A stretch of DNA of 12,637 nucleotides from Candidatus Sulfotelmatobacter sp. GTDB taxonomy: Bacteria > Acidobacteriota > Terriglobia > Terriglobales > Acidobacteriaceae. The DNA lies in contig JASIKQ010000343.1 of the NCBI GenBank assembly GCA_030049565.1, positions 1-12,637 of the forward strand, given 5' to 3'. Under the pieces are notes generated by a model. It was not told the DNA's origin. It saw nothing but the letters and a program-made list of their open reading frames with translations, and searched no databases. The position numbers and the translations under genes are program-made. This document shows positions 6,761-12,637 of this stretch, one piece after another; within the stretch, counting starts at the first letter, position 1, and the number at the start of each line of letters is the position of its first letter.

Positions 6761-7837
6761 GGTTTCGGTGAGCACCGGTGGTCCGACATTAGGCGGAATC
6801 TCTCCGGTGAGCGATTTTAGAAATTCTAAGAGGTCGCTGCGTTCCTGCCCGCTCAGGAAATCCAGGACGTGAATTTCCTTGTCCAGATTTGCATTCGAAT
6901 TTCCCGCGCCGATGTAGAAATCGATGACTTGTTTCAAATCCTTCATGCTGCCATCGCTCATGTAGGGCGGAAACAGGGCGACGTTGCGGATACAAGGCGT
7001 TCTGAACTTTCCCTTGTCGGCATCCTTATGTGTTACGGCATAGAGGCCCACGTCGATGAACTGGCCCATGTCAACGCTGACGCCGATGTTGTGAAACTCG
7101 TTGTCAGTGAATAGAGCGTCCTTTGCTCCGATGGTGTGGCACTCGGCGCAATTACCTTTATCTTTGGCTGTGAAGACGATGAAGCCACGCTTGACGGCGT
7201 CGCTGACAGCCTTTTCATCGCGCCCGTATTTCCAGCGGTCGAAGGGCGAGTTGGCACTGATGACTGTGCGCTCGAATGAGGCAATGCTCTTTTCGACCAT
7301 CTCGTAAGTAATGGGGCGCGCGCCCCAGGCTTTGGCGAAGGCTTGGCGATAGCCGGGATCGCCGTTGAGTCTCTGCTCGACTACGGTGAGCGTGTTAGCC
7401 ATTTCTACGGGATTTTGCACCGGTCCTTCGGCTTGATTTTCCAGGCTGGGCGAGCGGCCGTCCCAGAACTGCACGGCGGAGTACGCCGAGTTCAGCACGG
7501 AGGGGGAATGGCGCGTGCCAGTTTTCTTGCCAACGCCTTCGGAAACCGGATTGGGATCAGCGAAACCGTGCTCCGGGCTGTGGCAGGTGGCGCAGGAAAC
7601 AGTGTAATCGAGAGAAAGAATGGGATCGTAGTAGAGGCGCCGTCCGAGCGCGATGGTTTCGGCGGTGGGAGGATTGTCAGGCGGAATCGGCACCGGCGGA
7701 AGCCCGAGCGGAGCCTTGATCTGAACCGGTTTCCCGATAGGCATCAAGGCAGACCTGGTTGGTTGCTGACTGAGCAACAGTGTGCAGGCTGCCACGACGA
7801 GTAGAAGGATGCAGAAGAAGAGCTTGCGTGAATTCAT
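6746..7837 (-). CDS. Exported di-haem cytochrome c peroxidase / MauG-family protein
   Basis: A 363-residue protein with two c-type haem sites, CATCH (82-86) and CAECH (230-234), in the order and spacing of bacterial di-haem peroxidases, which reduce hydrogen peroxide in the periplasm using electrons from a cytochrome or cupredoxin; MauG relatives oxidise protein or other substrates instead. Supporting family blocks are TRHSPSVLNSAY, FWDGR, EMANT, FTDNEFHNIGV and FRTPCIRNVALFPPYMSDG. The N-terminus is a signal sequence, MNSRK plus the hydrophobic FFCILLLVV; VAAC at 15-18 fits a lipobox, so it may be a lipoprotein. The usual PYMHDG block reads PYMSDG. The ATG at 7837 follows a GGGGGC stretch that could act as a weak RBS. 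It is divergent from the YbaK-type gene, and its 3' end carries the nested inverted repeat. Peroxidase against MauG-like function cannot be settled from sequence alone. Confidence 0.9.
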   Translation of the reverse strand: MNSRKLFFCILLLVVAACTLLLSQQPTRSALMPIGKPVQIKAPLGLPPVPIPPDNPPTAETIALGRRLYYDPILSLDYTVSCATCHSPEHGFADPNPVSEGVGKKTGTRHSPSVLNSAYSAVQFWDGRSPSLENQAEGPVQNPVEMANTLTVVEQRLNGDPGYRQAFAKAWGARPITYEMVEKSIASFERTVISANSPFDRWKYGRDEKAVSDAVKRGFIVFTAKDKGNCAECHTIGAKDALFTDNEFHNIGVSVDMGQFIDVGLYAVTHKDADKGKFRTPCIRNVALFPPYMSDGSMKDLKQVIDFYIGAGNSNANLDKEIHVLDFLSGQERSDLLEFLKSLTGEIPPNVGPPVLTETQARR

Positions 7838-7976
7838 AGCGCCCCCGTGAGGTCCGGTCTGAACTTCGGTGATGGTTGTACGGACGGATGAACGCTCGCG
7901 GCACCGGAGCAGGCCGGACTTACTCCTGAAAGAATTTTGTCAACAGAAATCGTACTGCGAAGCGCGCGTGCGCCGT

Positions 7977-7992
7977 GGTGATTGCAGTCACC
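7977..7992. promoter_or_regulatory. CRP/FNR-superfamily-like operator 1
   Basis: GGTGATTGCAGTCACC is a perfect 5-bp dyad with a 6-bp spacer, matching the GTGA-N6-TCAC core of the CRP consensus TGTGA-N6-TCACA. A further half-site GGTGA at 7999-8003 continues the series with the same 6-bp spacing, so GTCACC-N6-GGTGAC (7987-8004) is also a perfect hairpin. The centre is about 147 bp ahead of the peroxidase ATG. Confidence 0.5.
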
Positions 7993-8074
7993 TGTGTCGG
8001 TGACAAATGTCTGCCGATCGGGAAGCGCTGCCACAAAGATCTTTCAGCGGTTGAGCTGTGGCGATTGCGGCGTA

Positions 8075-8090
8075 GGTGATTTTTGTCACT
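8075..8090. promoter_or_regulatory. CRP/FNR-superfamily-like operator 2
   Basis: GGTGATTTTTGTCACT has the same architecture as operator 1, 98 bp away. If the TAAAAA at 8112-8117 is the -10 of the YbaK-type gene, transcription would start near 8124 and this site would be centred near -41.5, the class II activator position. That geometry is inference. Confidence 0.5.
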
Positions 8091-8142
8091 GCCAAGAGTT
8101 GGGGAAAAGCGTAAAAAGAAATCAAAAGATAGCTGGGGCGGA

Positions 8143-8148
8143 AAGGAG
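8143..8148 (+). promoter_or_regulatory. Shine-Dalgarno site fixing the YbaK-type start
   Basis: AAGGAG lies 6 nt ahead of the ATG at 8155. An in-frame ATG at 8083 has no such site and lies within operator 2, so it is rejected. Confidence 0.75.
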
Positions 8149-8154
8149 TTGGCC

Positions 8155-8640
8155 ATGGTGCTTACGAAGCTGAAAGAATTTCTCGACGGCAACCAGATCA
8201 AATACATTGTGATTTCACACTCGGTAGCGTACACGGCGCAGGGGATTGCGGCTCTGGCTCACATTCCAGGACGCGAATTGGCGAAGACGGTGATCGTCAA
8301 GATTGATGGCGAGCTGGCGATGGCAGTGGTGCCAGCGTCACGTCATGTGGATTTGAACCTGTTGCGGTCTGCGGCGAAGGCGTGGTCGGTGGAGCTGGCT
8401 TCGGAACTGGAGTTCAAGAGCCGCTTTGCGGATTGCGAGACGGGAGCCATGCCTCCGTTTGGAAATCTCTACAACATGCGGGTGATTGCCGACGAAAGCC
8501 TGGCGCGAGACAAGGAAGTTGCGTTTAACGCGGGCACGCATCGGGAATTGGTTCGCATGGCGTGGGCGGATTTTGAGAAACTGGTGAAACCGACGATGGC
8601 GAAAATTGCAACCGGCAGGGTGGAGGAGATCGCGGCCTAG
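8155..8640 (+). CDS. YbaK/EbsC/ProX-type aminoacyl-tRNA deacylase
   Basis: A 161-residue single-domain cytoplasmic protein of the YbaK/aminoacyl-tRNA synthetase-associated family, whose members hydrolyse mischarged tRNAs (for example Cys-tRNAPro or Ala-tRNAPro) in trans. Visible blocks are HSVAYTAQGIAALAHIPGRELAKTV (in pieces, about 22-46) with the conserved Lys44, MAVVPASRHVDL (56-67), the glycine/proline loop GAMPPFGNLY (97-106), and the late motif VAFNAGTH (122-129). It covers the full domain length with no synthetase attached, so it is a free-standing editing factor. Which tRNA it edits cannot be told from sequence. The start is chosen by the strong AAGGAG. The upstream dyad may regulate it; the downstream hairpin terminates it 25 nt after the stop. 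Confidence 0.88.
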   Translation: MVLTKLKEFLDGNQIKYIVISHSVAYTAQGIAALAHIPGRELAKTVIVKIDGELAMAVVPASRHVDLNLLRSAAKAWSVELASELEFKSRFADCETGAMPPFGNLYNMRVIADESLARDKEVAFNAGTHRELVRMAWADFEKLVKPTMAKIATGRVEEIAA

Positions 8641-8664
8641 ATAAATTCAATGACAGATAAGTTC

Positions 8665-8701
8665 AATGGAGGATGGGCGCTGAGCCAATCCTCCATTTCT
8701 T
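8665..8701 (+). terminator. Hairpin terminator shared by convergent genes
   Basis: AATGGAGGAT (8665-8674) and ATCCTCCATT (8688-8697) are perfect 10-bp complements. GGC/GCC can pair further inside, with a GCTGA loop. It is followed by TTTCTT (8696-8701). It lies 25 nt after the YbaK-type stop and 10 nt beyond the stop of the minus-strand small gene, so it may serve both directions. Confidence 0.7.
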
Positions 8702-8706
8702 GGTGG

Positions 8707-8874
8707 CTATGCTTGCTGGACTTGATCGGCGGCGGTTGCCGTCACCGTGCTCTTGAGGGAAACCGTGTCGGAAGGCAACGGAGTGTTGGCCTTCGGCTGC
8801 GGCTCAGCCTTAAGGGCGTCGGACTGAACGGATTCAGCCTGACTGGAGGGCGGACTACTGACTGGATTGATCAT
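8707..8874 (-). CDS. Small Pro/Ser/Thr/Ala/Gln-rich protein, unrecognised (55 aa)
   Basis: A minus-strand frame from the ATG at 8874 to a TAG at 8709-8707. The N-terminus reads MINPVSSPPSSQAESVQ and the C-terminal half LPSDTVSLKSTVTATAADQ. It is hydrophilic and probably disordered, with no cysteine, no membrane segment and no signal peptide. About 65 percent of third positions are G or C. No Shine-Dalgarno site is visible ahead of the ATG, which weakens the call. A perfect 10-bp hairpin lies 10 nt after its stop. I do not recognise the family; small Pro/Gln-rich acidobacterial proteins with a 'DTVxLS'-like tail are a loose resemblance from memory only. The plus-strand frame over the same DNA lacks protein-like composition. 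Confidence 0.45.
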   Translation of the reverse strand: MINPVSSPPSSQAESVQSDALKAEPQPKANTPLPSDTVSLKSTVTATAADQVQQA

Positions 8875-8932
8875 AAGGTCGTAATCGGCAGGTTCGGGAA
8901 AACTTTAGCGAGTGGAGATTAATTCTTTCTGA

Positions 8933-8995
8933 AGTAGGGATGCTTCGACTGCGCACGGAGGACCTTCGCTCCTACATGCTCCGCTCAGCATGACA
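8933..8995 (+). repeat. 63-nt hairpin repeat, copy B
   Basis: A full-length partner of copy A (4475-4537), 52 of 63 identical with no gaps. It has the same ATGCT/AGCAT outer arms and an inner AGGA/TCCT pairing. It lies between the small gene and the stop of the amidotransferase-like gene at 9002. Confidence 0.75.
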
Positions 8996-9001
8996 AAATC
9001 G

Positions 9002-9787
9002 TTACTCCAGCACGCTGTCGTCGAGCTTCTTGCGCGACCAGTCCTCCACGGCCTGGAAGAAGGCGAGGATTACGGGATGCGGATGCTTCTCGGCCGAAGA
9101 AAGTTGCGGCTGAAATAAAGTAGCCACGAAGAAGCGGTGAGTGGGGGATTCGACGGCGCGGATTTCGCCTTGGGCGCCGCGGGCAACGACGGGGAATCCG
9201 GCTTCCATGGCGCACCACTCGTATTCGGGGTTGACTTCGAAGTTGCAGAAGAATTCTTCGGTCACGACTTCCTTGTTTTTTCCGTAGAACGATTGTAGGT
9301 AGGAGCCCGGACGAAGGCGAATTTCGGGGACTTTGCCGGATAGCTTGGGCGCATCGCTCTTGCGGCCGGGAACAGCGCAGGCGACGGGGTGGATGATAAT
9401 GTTTTTCGATCCGGAATTATTTTCAGCGGTGTCGGCGTCGGCGATACCGAGGACGTTGCGGGCGAATTCGATGAGCGCGTACTGAAAGCCGGCGCAAGTT
9501 CCCAGATATGGCCAGTCGCGGCGGCGGGCGAATTCGATGCCTTTGAGCATGCCGTCGAAGCTTTTGAACGGGCTCCCGGGCGCACCCCAAAGGCCGTCGA
9601 AGGATTCGAGAATTTTTTCCGCACCTTTGTCAGTTAGCGAGGGAGTGGGGATCCATTCAGAATAGACTTCGATCTCCAGCTTGCGGGCGGCGTGCTCAAG
9701 GGATTCGGTTGTGGCGTGGTGGGAGCGAAAATCAGGATTGAAGTCGCCGAGAATTCCGATGCGGACGACGTGGCTCACGGAAGCCAT
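9002..9787 (-). CDS. Class I glutamine-amidotransferase-like protein related to CTP synthase C-terminus
   Basis: A 261-residue stand-alone protein that resembles only the glutaminase half of CTP synthase; the synthetase half is absent. It matches what is usually annotated as 'CTP synthase C-terminal region-related (seleno)protein'. Visible are an N-terminal strand VRIGILGDFNP, DGLWGAPGSPF (64-74), the nucleophile-elbow block LGTCAGFQYALIEF with Cys98, ENNSGSKNIIIHPV, LRPGSYL, and the C-terminal VATLFQPQLSS (221-231). In CTP synthase the last block is FHPE, giving the catalytic His and Glu; here it is Gln226 and Gln228, so the usual triad is incomplete and ordinary glutaminase activity is doubtful. 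No in-frame TGA occurs, so this is the non-seleno form. The ATG at 9787 has no clear RBS; it lies 144 bp after the receptor gene on the same strand, with a terminator-like hairpin between. Confidence 0.85.
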   Translation of the reverse strand: MASVSHVVRIGILGDFNPDFRSHHATTESLEHAARKLEIEVYSEWIPTPSLTDKGAEKILESFDGLWGAPGSPFKSFDGMLKGIEFARRRDWPYLGTCAGFQYALIEFARNVLGIADADTAENNSGSKNIIIHPVACAVPGRKSDAPKLSGKVPEIRLRPGSYLQSFYGKNKEVVTEEFFCNFEVNPEYEWCAMEAGFPVVARGAQGEIRAVESPTHRFFVATLFQPQLSSAEKHPHPVILAFFQAVEDWSRKKLDDSVLE

Positions 9788-9845
9788 TGTACTAGAGCCG
9801 TAAGGTGAAACATTCTGCTGCCGTGTGACGGTCGAGGGTCAGTTC

Positions 9846-9870
9846 GAAAAGGAAGCGCCACTACGCTTCT
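9846..9870 (-). terminator. Probable intrinsic terminator after the receptor gene
   Basis: Read on the minus strand: GAAGCG (9869-9864), a 6-nt loop, CGCTTC (9857-9852), then CTTTTCG. A G-T pair may extend the stem by one. It lies about 60 nt after the receptor stop and before the next minus-strand gene, which suggests that gene has its own promoter. Confidence 0.5.
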
Positions 9871-9931
9871 AGCTGGCAGGAATGCCCCCTCCACATAACC
9901 CCTTACAAAGAAAACCTGCACAAACCATCCT

Positions 9932-12637
9932 TTAGAAGATGAACTTCAGACCCAGTTGAATTTGCCTTGGGGCGAAGGCCGCGTTGGGTTTGAGGAAGTT
10001 TTGCGGTTCCTGATAGTAAGCGGGGTAGGGAACTCCGTTGACGTAAACCGAATATTGAGTGAAGGTGGTGGCTTCGGCGGTGAGGCCGTCGGAGGTGATT
10101 TCGACGCGCTTGTTGTCGCGGTTGAAGAGATTGAAGGAATCGGCGGAGAACTCGAGGCGATAGCCTTCGCGGAGGCGGATTTTACGAACCAGGCGCAGGT
10201 CGGCGGAGGCGTAATCTGGTCCGGTGAAGGCGTTGCGGCCGTAGCCGGGCAGACGGTCGTTGTCGTAATTGCCGTCCTGATTGGGATCACCGTCGACGGT
10301 GGCGTTAACGGGACGTCCGCTGCCGGCGGTGACGATGCTGGAAATCTTCCATTGGTTGAACATATGGCCGAGAAGCTGGTGCTCGCGATGGAACGGACGC
10401 GGCTCGATGGAGAAGGCAGCGACGAAGCGGTTGCGTTGGTCGGTGACGCTCGGGCCACGTTCGGCATTGGGCGCGTACGAGTTTTGAACTGTCGCGGGTT
10501 CGCCGGCGACGAGGGCGTCCTGGCCGTCGTCTATAGCGTGGGCGTAGGTATAGGAAAGGCGCAGATAAGACCCGTGAGTCACTCGGCGATTGATGGACAG
10601 AGTTAGGCCGTTGTAGAGGCTGGAGGCTGCGCTTTGGAATTCGTCGATGGAGCCGAGCTGGGCGATGGGACGGCCAAGCGGATTGATGCAGGGCGGGAAG
10701 GGACAAGTCGGCGATTGGGTGAATTGCCAGGTGGCGAAGGAATCAACGGTGTAGTAGCTGTTCTGAAAAATCGAACCCGTGGAATCGAAAAGGGGATAGG
10801 TGAGAGCTTGGGGCTGGGGAAGATTGACATCGAGGGCGCGGATGAGATGCTCGCCGTGAACATAGAGATACGAGAGAGCAACCGTGGTGTGTCCGGCGAG
10901 TTCGTGCTCAAGAGTCAGGCTGGCCTGTTGCACGTGGGGCGTGACGAAGTTGGGGGCAAATGCGGAGACGTCATTGGTGACGCCTTCGGTAAATCCGGAG
11001 GGCAGAGTACAGGATGGGCCGGTGAGCGAACAGGGGACGAGCGGGTTGGGATATGTGGGAAAGACTAGATGGTCGTAGTAGTTGGTATTGTTGAGAAAAA
11101 CCTGCGCGTCGGTGATGCCGTTTTCGGTGGCGATGGTGGAGTTATAAATCTGCGGGATGCGGACGTAGAAGATGCCGTATCCGGCGCGGATGACGATGGG
11201 GTTAAGCCTGCCGAGGGAATAGGCGAATCCGGCACGCGGGGCGAAGTTGCGGGGATTATAGGGAACTTTGCCGGAGGGTGGAAATAGGGGATTGGAAATT
11301 AATCCCGTTTTGGTGAAGGTTTGTAGATCCCAGCGCACTCCAAGATTCAGCGCGAGATGATCGGTGAGACGGAGGGTATCCTGCGCGAAGGCCGCGTAGT
11401 CGTTGCTGTTGGGGTTAGAGGAGGAGGGTCCGAAGCTTTGCAGATAATAGTGCGGCATTTTGTGGGCGTAGGCGCGGAGGGGTGTGAGCGGCAGGCCAGC
11501 TTCCTGGGGTTGGAAGGTGTAGGGATCCACCTTGATTTCGTCGAAGATATATTCGCCGCTTTGCTGGCTGGGAAAATAATCGTAAAGCCAGGTAATGAGG
11601 GAGTCGCCACCAAGTTTGAAGGAATGGCGGCTGGTGTCGAAGCTGAGGGTTTCAGCAAGCTGGGCGCGGTGCTCGCGGGTGGCGCGAGGGAGTTGGTCGG
11701 AGCGTCCGATGCCGTCGATGATGTCGGTGACTTTGACTAGCGTGTCTTGCGTGTTGGTGTAGGACTGGCGAAGGTCGCGGGAAAATTGAACGCGAAGATG
11801 GCTGATGACGCGCGGACTGATGGCTGAGGTGAGCGAGGCTGAGCCGGTGTCGGTGGCGACGTCTTCTGTGCCGTTGTCGGAGATGGAATCGTAGGTGACG
11901 GGGCTGGCAGGGTCGAGGAAAACGTTATTCGATCCCCAGTAGCGCGAAGAGTTGTATCGCAGGCCAAGCTGGTTGCGAGGAGAGAGATTGATGTCGAGCT
12001 TGGCGTAGCCTGCATTGCCGATCTGCGCGGCGGGATACGCTCCGGCAAGTGAAGTCAGATTTGCGGCCGCGCCGCAGACCAGCGCCTGGTCATCGGGCTC
12101 GAAGTCGCCGGGAGAGTAGGGGCCGGTGCCGGCTTGGGGGATGACTTGTGTGGTGCCATCGAGAAATTCGACGACATTCGGGACGTGGAAGTAATGCTGA
12201 TCGAATCCACCGAAGAAGAAGACTTTGTTTCTTACGATGGGACCGCCGAGAGTGGCTCCGCCTTGCTGCTGTCGGCTGTGAGGATTGAGTTGGTTGCTTG
12301 CGCCGAGACCGGGGCAGGGCCAGCCGGTGGCGGGTTCGGTGGGTGCGAGACCATCGTCGACGAAGGGATCGGCAGCGCCTCCGAAGCCGCTGTCACGGAA
12401 GTAGTAGAAGCCGGTGCCGTGCCAGTGGTTGGAACCGGATTTAGTGACGACGTTGATGACGGCTCCGCCGGAGCGGCCGAGCTCGGCGCCGTACGAATTG
12501 TAGGAGACGCGAAACTCCTGCACGACTTCGTTGGAAAATTGATAGGGCGCGCGATAGAGGCCGCGAGCCTGGGCGAAGAAAGCGTTGTTAAAGTCGCCGC
12601 CGTCGACGAGGAAGCTGTTCTGGAATCCGCGAATGCC
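9932..12637 (-). CDS. Oar-like TonB-dependent outer-membrane receptor (5' end outside window)
   Basis: The last 901 residues of a large outer-membrane protein; the frame stays open to the window edge. The window begins within the plug domain (RGFQNSFLVDGGDFNNAFF), followed by VQEFRVSYNSYGAELGRSGG and AVINVVTKSGSNHWHGTGF, the signature of Oar/carboxypeptidase-regulatory-domain TonB receptors. The rest is a long beta-barrel with many aromatic, Asn- and Gly-rich strands and ends in RQIQLGLKFIF, with the terminal phenylalanine expected for Bam-dependent assembly. Some extracellular loops carry close cysteine pairs (VPCSLTGPSC and CPFPPC). A reading from the GTG at 12523 is only an internal codon, not the start. 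The missing N-terminus should hold a signal peptide, a carboxypeptidase-like regulatory domain and the TonB box. The transported substrate (oligosaccharide, protein fragment or siderophore) cannot be told. Confidence 0.92.
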   Translation of the reverse strand, partial: GIRGFQNSFLVDGGDFNNAFFAQARGLYRAPYQFSNEVVQEFRVSYNSYGAELGRSGGAVINVVTKSGSNHWHGTGFYYFRDSGFGGAADPFVDDGLAPTEPATGWPCPGLGASNQLNPHSRQQQGGATLGGPIVRNKVFFFGGFDQHYFHVPNVVEFLDGTTQVIPQAGTGPYSPGDFEPDDQALVCGAAANLTSLAGAYPAAQIGNAGYAKLDINLSPRNQLGLRYNSSRYWGSNNVFLDPASPVTYDSISDNGTEDVATDTGSASLTSAISPRVISHLRVQFSRDLRQSYTNTQDTLVKVTDIIDGIGRSDQLPRATREHRAQLAETLSFDTSRHSFKLGGDSLITWLYDYFPSQQSGEYIFDEIKVDPYTFQPQEAGLPLTPLRAYAHKMPHYYLQSFGPSSSNPNSNDYAAFAQDTLRLTDHLALNLGVRWDLQTFTKTGLISNPLFPPSGKVPYNPRNFAPRAGFAYSLGRLNPIVIRAGYGIFYVRIPQIYNSTIATENGITDAQVFLNNTNYYDHLVFPTYPNPLVPCSLTGPSCTLPSGFTEGVTNDVSAFAPNFVTPHVQQASLTLEHELAGHTTVALSYLYVHGEHLIRALDVNLPQPQALTYPLFDSTGSIFQNSYYTVDSFATWQFTQSPTCPFPPCINPLGRPIAQLGSIDEFQSAASSLYNGLTLSINRRVTHGSYLRLSYTYAHAIDDGQDALVAGEPATVQNSYAPNAERGPSVTDQRNRFVAAFSIEPRPFHREHQLLGHMFNQWKISSIVTAGSGRPVNATVDGDPNQDGNYDNDRLPGYGRNAFTGPDYASADLRLVRKIRLREGYRLEFSADSFNLFNRDNKRVEITSDGLTAEATTFTQYSVYVNGVPYPAYYQEPQNFLKPNAAFAPRQIQLGLKFIF

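Larger units (their letters stand above)
7838..8154. promoter_or_regulatory. Divergent control region, peroxidase / YbaK-type gene
   Basis: A 317-bp gap without a credible gene. On the minus strand a perfect TTGACA (7943-7938) could be a -35 box for the peroxidase gene, but no good -10 sits 16-18 nt downstream. On the plus strand TAAAAA (8112-8117) is a fair -10 for the YbaK-type gene. Two GGTGA-N6-TCAC dyads are listed separately. Confidence 0.45.

Noticed and set aside
8083..8154. Upstream in-frame ATG of the YbaK-type gene
   Set aside because: It would add 24 charged residues not typical of the family, has no ribosome binding site, and lies in the operator-like dyad. The ATG at 8155 follows AAGGAG.
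8650..8922. Plus-strand 90-codon frame after the YbaK-type gene
   Set aside because: Arg/Gly/Leu-rich, unlike a natural protein. It crosses the terminator hairpin and opposes the more credible minus-strand small gene.
9002..9787. Selenocysteine in the amidotransferase-like gene
   Set aside because: The reading frame has no in-frame TGA before its stop, and I see no SECIS-like element.
9956..10606. Long plus-strand frame (216 codons) opposite the receptor gene, and similar long frames opposite the Asp-box gene
   Set aside because: They are low-complexity Gly/Val/Ala-rich mirror frames caused by GC-rich third positions. The minus-strand receptor and the Asp-box protein have clear family motifs.
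12521..12523. GTG as the start of the TonB-dependent receptor
   Set aside because: The frame continues upstream to the window edge with typical plug-domain sequence, so this GTG is an internal valine.

Overview
The window reads as a stretch of chromosome from an acidobacterium, probably a Terriglobia-type organism. This is an inference from three things: a large Oar-like TonB-dependent outer-membrane receptor, a secreted protein of about 1,100 residues built on Asp-box (BNR) repeats, and small hairpin-forming intergenic repeats that end in TCAG.ATGACA. The DNA is GC-rich. Most genes look singly transcribed, with intergenic gaps of roughly 130-600 bp. I see no rRNA, tRNA, CRISPR array, transposase or phage gene.

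Layout. Positions 136-1011 (+) encode a PPK2-family polyphosphate:nucleotide phosphotransferase. Positions 1159-4476 (+) encode the secreted Asp-box beta-propeller protein. A gap of about 600 bp follows; it holds a 63-nt repeat, a weak open frame and a strong intrinsic terminator. Then come msrA (5078-5749, +; signal peptide) and msrB (5879-6472, +; Tat signal), separated by another copy of the repeat. Positions 6746-7837 (-) encode an exported di-haem cytochrome c peroxidase/MauG-type protein. It diverges from a YbaK/ProX-type aminoacyl-tRNA deacylase (8155-8640, +). The control region between them carries two dyads of the form GGTGA-N6-TCAC, which is the core of CRP/FNR-superfamily operators. 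Beyond the deacylase lie a hairpin terminator, a 55-codon minus-strand gene (8707-8874), and a second full 63-nt repeat. Positions 9002-9787 (-) encode a class I glutamine-amidotransferase-like protein related to the CTP synthase C-terminal region. Positions 9932-12637 (-) hold the C-terminal 901 residues of the Oar-like receptor, whose start lies outside the window.

The genes do not form an obvious operon or a clear new system. The one functional theme I can support is cell-envelope redox defence: exported MsrA, exported MsrB and an exported di-haem peroxidase lie side by side. The most interesting structure outside the genes is the repeat family (two full copies, one short copy with a compensating stem change, one decayed copy), a separate nested inverted repeat over the 3' end of the peroxidase gene, and the paired CRP-like operators.
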